NCBI GenBank assembly: GCA_004556755.1
Contig: SFFW01000005.1
Location: 62,001-126,000, forward strand
Direction of reading: 5' to 3'
From: Clostridiales bacterium
GTDB lineage: Bacteria; Bacillota; Clostridia; Oscillospirales; Oscillospiraceae
Length of the DNA stretch: 64,000 bases
The position numbers and the translations under genes were made by a program. Every line of letters starts with the position of its first letter. The first letter of the stretch is position 1. The notes beneath the pieces were generated by a model. That model had not been told where the DNA came from. It searched no databases and saw only the letters and a list, made by a program, of their open reading frames with translations. Positions 50,004-58,244 of the stretch are shown here, piece after piece.

Positions 50004-51231
50004 GTCCGATTATCTCCTTTTGTCGTGCTTTAGAAATCTCGAATATCTGCCGATACAGGTCGTGAAACTCCGGCGGTACGCCGTCAAGGACGCTGCGCTC
50101 ACGCTCGGCGTCAAGTACGGGCAGCCCATGCTCACGCTTGTACTCCGCAATGTCGGAGCAAAGCTCCAGCCGCTCCTTCAGCCGCTCAATGATCTGCGCA
50201 TCGGCAAGCTCAATTTTTCGCCGCAGCTCCGAAAGCTCCTGCGTGGCACAATCGGTTAACATAATATCATACAGCGCAATAGCTGCCGCACTCTCGACCA
50301 CGGGCGGAGTGCGAAGCGCAAAGCAGGCATCGTGTCTGCCGGATATGTGCAGATCCACGTTTTGAAGCGTTTTGAGATCGACGCTTTTCTGCGCTTTGGC
50401 GATCGACGGCGTGGGCTTAAACGCAACCGAAAATCGGAGCGGCATGCCGTTTGTGATGCCGCCCAAAACACCGCCTGCGTTGTTGGAAAGTATCTCGACT
50501 TTGCCGTCTTTAACGGAATATTGGTCGTTGTTTTCGCTGCCGAGAAGTGCAGCGGATGCAAAGCCTGCGCCGAATTCAATGCCTTTAACGCCCGGAATTG
50601 CAAAGATTAGCTCGGAAATGTGACCGTCAATGCCGTCAAAAAGCTCTCCTCCGATGCCAGAGGGAAGCCCAAAAACAGTGCATTTCACGATGCCGCCGAT
50701 GGAGTCGCCGAGGCGTGCTGCAACTTCGGCATCCTTGCGCAGATCGTGACCGGATAAAGGGGAAACGACCTCGGTGCAAAGCGTAATTCCACGGCGATCA
50801 AGCTCCTGAATGACGATGCCGCCCGCAATGCACAGGGCTGCGGTCATCCTGCCGGAGAAGGGACCGCCGCCGGACATATCGTAGTCAAGACCGTATTTCT
50901 GCCATGCCGCAAGGTCGGCATGACCGGGGCGGGGGACGGAAGTTAAGTTTACATAATCTTGACGCTTAACGTCCCTGTTTTTTATAACGGCACGGACGGT
51001 ACCGTCCGTCACGCCGTCGGTTATACCCTGAGTGAAGATCGGAACGTCGTCCTCACGGCGCTTGCTGCACAGCGGATCGTTTCCGGGACTGCGTCGCCTG
51101 AGAAAGCTTTGCAGCGCCGTCTCATTGACGGCAAGCCCCTTCGGAAGCCCGGATATGCACACGCCAAGCTCGCTTGCGTGCGAAGAGCCGAAGATCTCGA
51201 TCCTGAGATTTTTTCCGCAATAGACACTCAC
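49996..51231 (-). CDS. aroC: Chorismate synthase fused to a chorismate mutase domain
   Basis: 411 residues. Residues 1-~325 are chorismate synthase: GSSHASELGVCISGLPKG, RRRSPGNDPLCSKRREDD, SVPRPGHADL, SGGGPFSGRMTA (FMN/EPSP binding). Residues ~333-411 are a type II (AroQ-class, AroH-unlike) chorismate mutase: LRRKIELADAQIIERLKERLELCSDIAEYK and LDAERERSVLDGV, with the catalytic Arg/Lys/Glu positions visible. The fusion would pass chorismate straight to prephenate. Start is GTG 51231, overlapping the aroA stop as GTGA. Confidence 0.93.
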   Translation of the reverse strand: MSVYCGKNLRIEIFGSSHASELGVCISGLPKGLAVNETALQSFLRRRSPGNDPLCSKRREDDVPIFTQGITDGVTDGTVRAVIKNRDVKRQDYVNLTSVPRPGHADLAAWQKYGLDYDMSGGGPFSGRMTAALCIAGGIVIQELDRRGITLCTEVVSPLSGHDLRKDAEVAARLGDSIGGIVKCTVFGLPSGIGGELFDGIDGHISELIFAIPGVKGIEFGAGFASAALLGSENNDQYSVKDGKVEILSNNAGGVLGGITNGMPLRFSVAFKPTPSIAKAQKSVDLKTLQNVDLHISGRHDACFALRTPPVVESAAAIALYDIMLTDCATQELSELRRKIELADAQIIERLKERLELCSDIAEYKREHGLPVLDAERERSVLDGVPPEFHDLYRQIFEISKARQKEIIGHD

Positions 51232-52457
51232 AGAATTTGCCCTCCGAGTGATTTGAAGTCATGGATGAAGTCGGGGTACGATTTTGAGATGCAAGAAATG
51301 TCGTCGAGACTTGACGGCGACGAAGCGGCGCAGGCGGCAATGATCGCCGCCATTGCAATGCGGTGATCGTTAGATGCCGAAAGCTCAGCGCCGTAAAGCT
51401 TGCCGCCGAATACCGTAAATGTATCGTTTGAACGCTCGGTGCGTATGCCCATAGAGGTTAACATAACATCAACGGCACGCAGCCTGTCGGATTCCTTGAA
51501 GCGTAGTCTCGAAGTCCCGGTAAAGTGTGTTTCCGCAGCTGCGGCGGCAGCCAAAACCGCAAGGGGAGGGAACAAGTCGGGTACGCCCGACACGTCTACC
51601 GTGATCCGACTCGGACACGGTCCGCAGGGGGACACCGTTCCGAAATCCGAGGCGGAAAAACCCATCGTGCGGAGTATATCGAGTATGCGTCTGTCACCCT
51701 GACTTGAGGCGCAAGACAGACCGTCAACTCTGATTTTCCCGAGTCCCATAGCGCCGGCGCAGAGCCAGAATGCCGCTGCCGACCAGTCGCCCTCGACCGT
51801 GTGACGGGACGGAAAACGGTAATCGCCGGATACGGAAAACGTGTTGTCAATTTGGTTTACATAAATATTAGACAATCGCAGGTAATCAGTTGTAATATCA
51901 ATATAATTTGCCGAAACGATTGGCGGTATTATGTTAACTTTACCGCCGCCGACAAGGGGCAATGCCATTAAAAGACCGCTTATAAACTGGGACGATATTG
52001 AGCCGTCAAGCTCATAGCGCCCGGACGTGATTTTGCCGCTCATACGAATAGTATTACCGCACTGCTGTATGGACGCACCGTGCGCACAAAGCACCTTGCA
52101 CAGCGATGCGATAGGGCGCTTGGCAAGCTGCGGCGAAAGGCGAAACTCGGCACTGACGCCAAGTGCGCAGACGATCGGCAGCAGGAATCTCAAGGTGCTG
52201 CCGCTGTCGCCGCAGTCGAGGATGACGCCTGACCTTGCTCTTGCCCTGTCAATGGGGATGATCGTCTCACCGTCAAACTCGGCACCCAGTGCCTCAAGGC
52301 AGCGCTTGGTTAACATAACATCGTCACAGCCGCTCAACGATTCGACGGCACACGGCGAATCCGACAGAGCGGCGCATATGAGAGCCCTGTGTGAACAGGA
52401 TTTCGAGGGCGGCGCTTTCACGCTGCCGTTTAAGGTCGAAGGAAAAATAGTCGCCAT
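51228..52457 (-). CDS. aroA: 3-phosphoshikimate 1-carboxyvinyltransferase (EPSP synthase)
   Basis: 409 residues. PPSKSCSHRALICAALSD, CGDSGSTLRFLLPI, ISSQFISGLLMALPL, and a C-terminal RLRFKESDRLRAVD and SNDHRIAMAAIIAACA are the EPSP-synthase motifs. It transfers enolpyruvate to shikimate-3-phosphate. It carries four copies of the GTTWACATAAH word, more than any neighbour. Only 1 bp separates it from aroB. Confidence 0.96.
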   Translation of the reverse strand: MATIFPSTLNGSVKAPPSKSCSHRALICAALSDSPCAVESLSGCDDVMLTKRCLEALGAEFDGETIIPIDRARARSGVILDCGDSGSTLRFLLPIVCALGVSAEFRLSPQLAKRPIASLCKVLCAHGASIQQCGNTIRMSGKITSGRYELDGSISSQFISGLLMALPLVGGGKVNIIPPIVSANYIDITTDYLRLSNIYVNQIDNTFSVSGDYRFPSRHTVEGDWSAAAFWLCAGAMGLGKIRVDGLSCASSQGDRRILDILRTMGFSASDFGTVSPCGPCPSRITVDVSGVPDLFPPLAVLAAAAAAETHFTGTSRLRFKESDRLRAVDVMLTSMGIRTERSNDTFTVFGGKLYGAELSASNDHRIAMAAIIAACAASSPSSLDDISCISKSYPDFIHDFKSLGGQIL

Positions 52458-52458
52458 C

Positions 52459-53460
52459 TCAGTTACCGAAAAGTATGGAGTGAAGCTCGGAGCATTTCAC
52501 GGTTTTCAGCTCGCACGAACCGAGACCCTTGTACAGCACAAGACTTACATCGTCTCCACGACGCTTCTTATCATTCATCATTAGTTTACATAATTCTTGG
52601 GTGTCAACGTTCAGCTCCGTGGGCAGACCGTGTGACCTCAGATAGGTGCAGACATCGTCTGCGTACCGTGACATGACGGCAAGCCCGATGGAAAGCGCCT
52701 TGCCGTGACTAAGAGTAAAATCGCTTTGTTTTTCAAGGGCATGGGCGATCGTGTGACCGAGGTTCAGATACATTCGCATACCCTCGTCACGCTCGTCGCC
52801 TTCAATATAGCTGCGCTTTGCGTCAAGCGATTCGTATACGATCTCCTCCGTTTCGCAGTCGGGAACGGAGAGCAAATTTGGTTTACATAACATTGAATAC
52901 TTTGCGACCTCGGCATAGCCGTCGCAGAGGCCGTCCGGAGAAAGCGTACTGAGTACATCTGGGTCACACAGAACCGTGAGCGGCTGATAAAATGCCCCCA
53001 CGAGATTCTTTCCGGCGCTCAGATCAATACCGCACTTGCCGCCGACGGAGGAATCGACCATTGAAAGCAGCGTCGTCGGTATTTGAACAAAACTCACTCC
53101 ACGCATATAGCTTGCCGCTGCAAAGCCCGCAATATCCCCGGTGACTCCGCCGCCGAGGGCGACAACGCAGTCGCTCCTGCACATATGAAAGTCCGCCATC
53201 GCATTGAGGAGGGCGATATAGGTGTCGGCGTTTTTGTGTTTCTCGCCGCCGGGATAAACAAAGCACTCGGTCAAAAAGCCTGCATTTTCAAGGCTTTGAC
53301 GCACAGTGTCTGAGTAAAGCCCTGATACGGTCTCACCGCAGACGACCATTGCACGGGTACCTCTGCTTACGCTGCGCACATACTTGCCGCAGTGCGAAAG
53401 CAGACCACGTTCTATGAGAACGTCGTAACCCTTTCCGATGTTGATCCTCAGTTTTCGCAT
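52459..53460 (-). CDS. aroB: 3-dehydroquinate synthase
   Basis: 333 residues. YPGGEKHKN, ALGGGVTGDIAGFAAASYMRG, PTTLLSMVDSSVGGKCGID, KNLVGAFYQP and NLGHTIAHALE (metal His) are the DHQS signatures. It cyclises DAHP in an NAD/metal-dependent reaction. ATG 53460 with AAAGGCGG upstream lies 13 bp inside the end of aroF. Confidence 0.96.
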   Translation of the reverse strand: MRKLRINIGKGYDVLIERGLLSHCGKYVRSVSRGTRAMVVCGETVSGLYSDTVRQSLENAGFLTECFVYPGGEKHKNADTYIALLNAMADFHMCRSDCVVALGGGVTGDIAGFAAASYMRGVSFVQIPTTLLSMVDSSVGGKCGIDLSAGKNLVGAFYQPLTVLCDPDVLSTLSPDGLCDGYAEVAKYSMLCKPNLLSVPDCETEEIVYESLDAKRSYIEGDERDEGMRMYLNLGHTIAHALEKQSDFTLSHGKALSIGLAVMSRYADDVCTYLRSHGLPTELNVDTQELCKLMMNDKKRRGDDVSLVLYKGLGSCELKTVKCSELHSILFGN

Positions 53461-54461
53461 GACATGACCGCCTTTCTGACGGCAAAAAGCTTTTTGCACA
53501 GAGCGTCAAAGCGCTGCGGCGTAAGTGCCTGCGGACCGTCGCACCGTGCGTGCGCCGGGTCGTTGTGGACCTCGATCATAACGCCGTCCGCACCTGCGGC
53601 GGCAGCCGCAAGCGCCATCGGCTCAACATATGCCGATTTCCCGGCCGCATGGCTTGGATCGACGATGACGGGCAGGTGACTGCGTTCCTTGATGACGGGC
53701 ACCGCCGAGAGGTCGAGAGTGTTCCTCGTTGCGGTCTCGAATGTGCGTATGCCACGCTCGCACAGGATGACGTCGGCGTTACCGCCGGACATGAGATACT
53801 CCGCCGAGGTGAGAAGCTCATCTACGGTGTTCGACCAGCCACGCTTTAAAAGTATCGGCTTGCCGCAGCGGGAGAGCGCCTTCAAAAGCTCCGTATTCTG
53901 CATATTTCGTGCGCCGACCTGTATGACGTCAACGTCCACAAAGAGCGGAAGCTGAGACATATCGAGTATCTCGCTCACCACGGGAAGCCCCGTGAGGCGC
54001 TTGGCTTCGAGAAGAAGCGGGATGCCGTCACTGCGCAGACCCTGAAAATCGTAGGGCGAGGTGCGGGGCTTGAACGCTCCGCCACGCAGAAGGGTCGCTC
54101 CCGACGCCTTGACCGCCGAAGCGATGCCGCACACCTGCTCACGGCTTTCGACGGAGCAGGGTCCTGCGATCACGGCAAAGCCGCCGCCTCCGATGCTGAC
54201 GCTTCCGACCGATATGACGCTGTCGTCGGGGTGGGAGAGCCTGCCTGCGAGCCTGTACGGAGCGGTGACCGCTTTGACGGACTCCACAAAATCGAGACTT
54301 CTTATATAATCTGCGGCGAGCGCCGATGCATCGCCGACGACGCACAGAACGCTTCTGCCGTCGCCGGGAACGGAGACGGCTTTAAGACCGCAGCTTTCGA
54401 TATATTCGCACAGCGACTGCTCCTGCTTGGGCGCCGCATGAGGGCGGAGTATGATTATCAT
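53448..54461 (-). CDS. aroF: 3-deoxy-7-phosphoheptulonate (DAHP) synthase
   Basis: 337 residues. An N-terminal ferredoxin-like regulatory domain (~1-75: MIIILRPHAAPKQEQSLCEYI) precedes the KDO8P-type catalytic barrel: IAGPCSVESREQV, RGGAFKPRTSPYDFQGL, LKRGWSNTVDELL, DPSHAAGK and EVHNDPAHARCDGPQAL. It catalyses the first shikimate-pathway step; the FL domain usually confers aromatic amino-acid feedback. First gene of the aro operon, behind a consensus promoter. Confidence 0.96.
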   Translation of the reverse strand: MIIILRPHAAPKQEQSLCEYIESCGLKAVSVPGDGRSVLCVVGDASALAADYIRSLDFVESVKAVTAPYRLAGRLSHPDDSVISVGSVSIGGGGFAVIAGPCSVESREQVCGIASAVKASGATLLRGGAFKPRTSPYDFQGLRSDGIPLLLEAKRLTGLPVVSEILDMSQLPLFVDVDVIQVGARNMQNTELLKALSRCGKPILLKRGWSNTVDELLTSAEYLMSGGNADVILCERGIRTFETATRNTLDLSAVPVIKERSHLPVIVDPSHAAGKSAYVEPMALAAAAAGADGVMIEVHNDPAHARCDGPQALTPQRFDALCKKLFAVRKAVMSCEN

Positions 54462-54490
54462 GGATATACCCCCGTTAGTTTAATCATTAC

Positions 54491-54519
54491 ATTATACAAC
54501 AGTTTCCGACTCCAGTCAA
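54491..54519 (-). promoter_or_regulatory. Promoter of the aro operon
   Basis: On the minus strand TTGACT (54519-54514), 17-bp spacer, TATAAT (54496-54491), ~30 bp before the aroF start. The leader is too short for a T-box or riboswitch. Confidence 0.85.
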
Positions 54520-54559
54520 AATGAAAAACAGCGATCAGAGCTGCTTTGACAAAAAACCC

Positions 54560-54587
54560 TTGACAATGCGGCGGCTTGTGGTATAAT
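54560..54587 (+). promoter_or_regulatory. Promoter of the SAM riboswitch-metK operon
   Basis: TTGACA (54560-54565), 16-bp spacer, TATAAT (54582-54587). Confidence 0.85.
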
Positions 54588-54602
54588 TCGGTACACAAAC
54601 TC

Positions 54603-54746
54603 AATACCTTATCAAGAGCGGTGGAGGGAACGGCCCTGTGAAACCCGGCAACCTGTCGAAAGGCAAGGTGCTAAATCCGGCGGTGATGATCGAAAGATGA
54701 GGAATGCTATCAGGTATCGGACTCCGCCGAAGGGCGGGGTTTTTCT
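54603..54746 (+). promoter_or_regulatory. SAM-I riboswitch with terminator
   Basis: CTTATCAAGAGCGGTGGAGG, CCCTGTGAAACCCGGCAACC and AAGGTGCTAAATCC are the SAM-I core blocks; P1 is ATACCT/AGGTAT (54603-54717). The terminator ACTCCGCC-GAAG-GGCGGGGT (54721-54740) plus U-run follows. SAM binding should stop metK transcription. Confidence 0.95.
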
Positions 54747-54811
54747 TTGCCCTGAGCCTCCCTGCGATGCGCTTTTGAGAGTAAATAATTACACAATTGG
54801 AGGATAATAAA

Positions 54812-55993
54812 ATGAGCAAAAGGCTTTTCACTTCCGAGTCCGTGACCGAGGGACATCCCGATAAGATCTGCGACCAGATCTCCGATGCGGTGCTGGACGC
54901 AATACTTGAGCAGGACCCCGACGGCAGAGTTGCCTGCGAGACCACGGCTTCCACGGGGCTTATCCACATCATGGGCGAGATCAGCACGAGCTGCTATGTC
55001 GATATTCCCAAGATCGCAAGAGACGTCATCCGTGAGATCGGCTACGACAGAGCAAAGTACGGCTTTGACTGCGACACCTGCGGCATAATCACGAACATTG
55101 ACGAACAGTCCGCCGACATCGCTCTCGGCGTTGACAAATCGCTTGAGGCGAAGGCTCAGGACGACGGCGAGCTTGATAACGGCGCCGGCGACCAGGGCAT
55201 GATGTTCGGCTATGCCTGCAACGAGACCGAGGAGCTTATGCCCCTTGCGATAAGCCTTTCCCACAAGATCGCAAAGCGCCTTGCCGAGGTCAGAAAGAGC
55301 GGCCTTGTCAATTACCTCCGTCCCGACGGCAAGACGCAGGTCACGGTCGAGTACGATGACAGCGGTAAGCCCGTCAGAGTTGACACCGTGGTGCTGTCCA
55401 CTCAGCACGCAGCCGAGGCTTCCCTCGACACCATCCGTAAGGATATGATAGAGTTAGTCATCCGTCCCTGCATTCCCGCAGCGCTGCTTGACGAGAACAC
55501 CAAGTATTATGTAAACCCGACCGGACGCTTTGTCATCGGCGGACCTCAGGGCGACTCCGGACTTACGGGACGCAAGATAATCGTCGACACCTACGGCGGC
55601 AGCGCACCCCACGGCGGCGGTGCCTTCTCCGGCAAGGACCCGACGAAGGTCGACCGCAGCGCAGCCTATGCAGCACGCTATGCCGCAAAGAACATCGTTG
55701 CAGCCGGACTTGCCGACAAGTGCCTTGTTCAGCTTGCATATGCGATCGGCGTTGCACGCCCCGTGTCCGTCATGGTCGATACCTACGGCACCGGAACGGT
55801 CTCCGACGAGAAGCTTGCGGAAGCGGTAAACACCGTTTTTGACCTGCGCCCGACGGCGATAATCCGTGACCTCGACCTCAAAAAGCCCATCTACCGCAAG
55901 CTCGCAGCCTACGGTCACATGGGACGTACCGACCTTGGCGTGCGTTGGGAGGATACCGACAGGATCGAAGCGCTCATAGCGGCGGTGAAGTGA
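54812..55993 (+). CDS. metK: S-adenosylmethionine synthetase
   Basis: 393 residues. FTSESVTEGHPDKICDQISDA, GAGDQGMMFGYA, GGPQGDSGLTGRKIIVDTYGG and GGGAFSGKDPTKVDRSAAYAAR are the MetK motifs. It makes SAM from methionine and ATP. The SAM-I riboswitch upstream closes the feedback loop. ATG 54812 follows TTGGAGG. It overlaps the next gene (TGATG). Confidence 0.97.
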   Translation: MSKRLFTSESVTEGHPDKICDQISDAVLDAILEQDPDGRVACETTASTGLIHIMGEISTSCYVDIPKIARDVIREIGYDRAKYGFDCDTCGIITNIDEQSADIALGVDKSLEAKAQDDGELDNGAGDQGMMFGYACNETEELMPLAISLSHKIAKRLAEVRKSGLVNYLRPDGKTQVTVEYDDSGKPVRVDTVVLSTQHAAEASLDTIRKDMIELVIRPCIPAALLDENTKYYVNPTGRFVIGGPQGDSGLTGRKIIVDTYGGSAPHGGGAFSGKDPTKVDRSAAYAARYAAKNIVAAGLADKCLVQLAYAIGVARPVSVMVDTYGTGTVSDEKLAEAVNTVFDLRPTAIIRDLDLKKPIYRKLAAYGHMGRTDLGVRWEDTDRIEALIAAVK

Positions 55994-56610
55994 TGCACAT
56001 TCCGAGCTGTGAGAGCACGGAGCTTGAGCTTTTGGGCTTTGACGAGGCGCTGGACGGTCGTAGCTTTGAGGGCTACGACCCGGAGCGCTGGCTCTATGTG
56101 CCGGATCACTACTCCGATTACCGTTACATCCTCGGAACGAGGGGAGTAAATCCTCTCATCTGCATCGGGATAAACCCCTCGACGGCTGCGCCCGATGCGC
56201 TCGACAACACGCTCAAGAGCGTGGAGCGTATCGCAAAGGGAAACGGCTACGACAGCTTCATAATGTTTAATGTATACGCACAGCGGGCGACGAACCCCGA
56301 CGACATGGACAGGATACCGAACGGCTTCCTGCACGCAGAGAATATGAAGGCGTTTCGCTACATACTCTCGAATGTGGGCGAGGGGCATACGCCTGCGGTC
56401 TGGGCGGCATGGGGTACCGTCATTGAAAAGCGCCCGTATTTGCGTGACTGCCTGTACGATATGCTGGAGATCGGCAGAAGCTACGGCGCACGTTGGCTGT
56501 CGGTCGGCAAAAGGAGCAAGAAGGGGCATCCCCACCATCCGCTCTATCTGAGGAGCGACGCCGTGACCGAAGATTTCGACATTGACGCATATCTTGAGGT
56601 GATAAAATGA
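55993..56610 (+). CDS. DUF1643 family protein
   Basis: 205 residues. LICIGINPSTAAPDALDNTLKSV and FNVYAQRATNPDDMDRI match DUF1643, a fold related to uracil-DNA glycosylases (the 'GxNPS' block resembles a UDG motif). HPHHPLYLR follows near the end. Function is not established; a nucleic-acid or modified-base role is an inference from fold similarity. It is sandwiched between metK and a nitrilase with overlaps at both ends, so it is under SAM control. Confidence 0.8.
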   Translation: MHIPSCESTELELLGFDEALDGRSFEGYDPERWLYVPDHYSDYRYILGTRGVNPLICIGINPSTAAPDALDNTLKSVERIAKGNGYDSFIMFNVYAQRATNPDDMDRIPNGFLHAENMKAFRYILSNVGEGHTPAVWAAWGTVIEKRPYLRDCLYDMLEIGRSYGARWLSVGKRSKKGHPHHPLYLRSDAVTEDFDIDAYLEVIK

Positions 56611-57431
56611 AAACAAAGCTGCACCTTGCCGTCTGCCAGATCAGGACGGAGACGGATAAAAATGCGACCATGGAGAAGGCTGCCGCCATGATAAAGGATG
56701 CGGCGGACAAGGGAGCCGACATTGCGGTGCTTCCCGAAATGTTCAACTGCCCGTATTCAAGCAGGTACTTCAGAAGCTTTGCCGAGGACGAAAACGGCGA
56801 AAGCCTTGTCGAGATGTCACGCTGGGCAAAGAAAAACGGCATCATCCTCGTCGGCGGCTCTGTGCCGGAAAAGGACGGGGATAAAATGTACAACACCTGC
56901 TACGTTTTTGACCGTGACGGTGAGCTTATCGCAAAGCACCGCAAGGCACATATGTTCGACGTTCAGATAGAAAACGGGGTCTCTTTCCGTGAATCCAAGC
57001 ACTTTTCACCCGGAAACGAGATAACGGTGTTTGACACGGAGTTCGGTAAAATGGGCGTTATGGTGTGCTTTGACATACGCTTCCCGGAGCTGTGCAGGAG
57101 CATGGCGGAAAGGGGCGCTAAGCTCATATTCTGCCCGGCGCAGTTTAACATGACGACGGGACCTAAGCACTGGGAGCTGAGCCTCCGTGCAAGGGCGATG
57201 GATAACGAGCTGTTTTTCGTCGGAGCTTCTGCGGCACGCTATGAGGGCTTTGACTACGAATGCTGGGGTCACTCGGCGGTCGTCAGTCCCTTCGGCGACG
57301 TGATCGCCTCCTGCGACGAGACCGAGCAGCTCATGCTGTGCGACATCGACCTTGCGGAGGTGGACTCGGTCAGGCAGCAGCTTCCGACCTTCCTTAGGCT
57401 GCGTGAGGATCTTTACACCGTGTCGAAATAG
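56607..57431 (+). CDS. Nitrilase-superfamily amidohydrolase (omega-amidase-like)
   Basis: 274 residues. The catalytic triad is visible: Glu in AVLPEMFNCPYSS, Lys in HRKAHMFDV, Cys in MVCFDIRFPEL. The pattern is closest to NIT2/omega-amidase (deaminates 2-oxoglutaramate or 2-oxosuccinamate) and YafV, which belong to methionine salvage and metabolite repair. Location in a metK operon fits methionine salvage. ATGA overlap with the DUF1643 gene. Confidence 0.88.
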   Translation: MKTKLHLAVCQIRTETDKNATMEKAAAMIKDAADKGADIAVLPEMFNCPYSSRYFRSFAEDENGESLVEMSRWAKKNGIILVGGSVPEKDGDKMYNTCYVFDRDGELIAKHRKAHMFDVQIENGVSFRESKHFSPGNEITVFDTEFGKMGVMVCFDIRFPELCRSMAERGAKLIFCPAQFNMTTGPKHWELSLRARAMDNELFFVGASAARYEGFDYECWGHSAVVSPFGDVIASCDETEQLMLCDIDLAEVDSVRQQLPTFLRLREDLYTVSK

Positions 57432-57490
57432 TCAATATCGACAAAGATTCCGGCGGCGAAGCGCAAAGCTTTCGCAAAACGCCGAAACTG

Positions 57491-57526
57491 AAAAAAGGGC
57501 TTGCCAAACAGACGGCAAGCCCTTAT
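57491..57526 (+). terminator. Terminator of the metK operon
   Basis: AAAAAGGGCTTGCC-AAACAGAC-GGCAAGCCCTTA, 60 bp past the nitrilase stop. It overlaps the next promoter and has only a weak U-tract. Confidence 0.6.
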
Positions 57527-57529
57527 GAT
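57501..57529 (+). promoter_or_regulatory. Promoter of the pyrR-uraA operon
   Basis: TTGCCA (57501-57506), 17-bp spacer, TATGAT (57524-57529). Confidence 0.55.
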
Positions 57530-57548
57530 ATAGAAAAAGATTTTTAAG

Positions 57549-57646
57549 CAGGTCCCGTGAGGCCGGCAAAGTCGCTCATATTGCAGAGTCGTGCATTGGC
57601 ACGTCTGCGTTTGCGTATCTTGCCGGAGGCGGCAGGATATTTTTTT
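57549..57646 (+). promoter_or_regulatory. PyrR-dependent attenuator
   Basis: AGGTCCCGTGAGGCC (57550-57564) fits the PyrR-binding-loop consensus ARUCCNGNGAGGYY. A terminator follows: TATCTTGCCG/CGGCAGGATA (57616-57639) and TTTTTTT. PyrR with UMP should stabilise the binding loop, free the terminator and shut off pyrR-uraA. Confidence 0.85.
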
Positions 57647-57681
57647 ATGCTAAAATAAGAAATGTATGCCCGGAGGCAAAA

Positions 57682-58224
57682 ATGGAGATAAAATCAAAGC
57701 TCATGGACGAGGCGGCGATGAACCGTGCGCTCATGCGTATCTCGCATGAGATCGTCGAAAGAAACAGGGGAGCGGAAAACGTCGTTCTGCTCGGAATAAG
57801 GCGCAGGGGAGTGCCGATAGCAAGGCGCATCTGCGAAAACATCGAAAAGATCGAGGGACAAAGCGTACCCTGCGGCGAGGTGGACATCAGCTTTTACCGT
57901 GACGACCTCACGAAGCAAAGCGATGTGCCGCAGCTTAAATACACCGACTTCGGCTTTGACGTAAACGACAAGGACCTCGTGCTTGTGGACGACGTGCTGT
58001 ACACCGGCAGGACCGCAAGAGCGGCGTTCGAGGCGGTGTTCTCCGCCGGGAGACCGAGAAGCATCCAGTTTGCGGTGCTTATCGACAGGGGTCACCGTGA
58101 GCTGCCCATAAGGGCGGACTACGTCGGAAAGAACGTTCCGACCTCCAGAAGCGAGCTTATCGAGGTGCGGCTGCCGGAGTATGACGGCGAAACCGGCGTA
58201 TATCTTTGCGAGATCGAAAAATAA
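57682..58224 (+). CDS. pyrR: Bifunctional pyrimidine regulator PyrR / uracil phosphoribosyltransferase
   Basis: 180 residues. LGIRRRGVPIARRI and the PRPP loop VLVDDVLYTGRTAR are diagnostic, with VDISFYRDDL and IDRGHRELPIRADYVGKN. It binds pyr mRNA when UMP is high and also has UPRTase activity. The attenuator directly upstream shows autoregulation. RBS CGGAGG. Confidence 0.96.
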   Translation: MEIKSKLMDEAAMNRALMRISHEIVERNRGAENVVLLGIRRRGVPIARRICENIEKIEGQSVPCGEVDISFYRDDLTKQSDVPQLKYTDFGFDVNDKDLVLVDDVLYTGRTARAAFEAVFSAGRPRSIQFAVLIDRGHRELPIRADYVGKNVPTSRSELIEVRLPEYDGETGVYLCEIEK

Positions 58225-58244
58225 ATATAAAGAGAGGCAAAACG

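Larger units (their letters stand above)
49187..52891. repeat. Dispersed intragenic 11-bp word GTTWACATAAH (10 copies)
   Basis: Plus-strand copies start at 49187, 49554, 50255, 50947, 51457, 51855, 52309, 52584 and 52881, with one inverted at 51928-51938. A one-mismatch copy (GTTGACATAAT) is at 48680 in aroQ. Sense codons at the sites read LCK, YVN or MLT, covering all three frames, plus VNII for the inverted copy. The only other exact copies seen are at 7903 and 40846. Confidence 0.9.

Noticed and set aside
49187..52891. The aro motif as TyrR or TrpR boxes
   Set aside because: Only half of a TyrR box or the core of a TrpR site is present, the sites are intragenic, and TyrR as described is a proteobacterial regulator.
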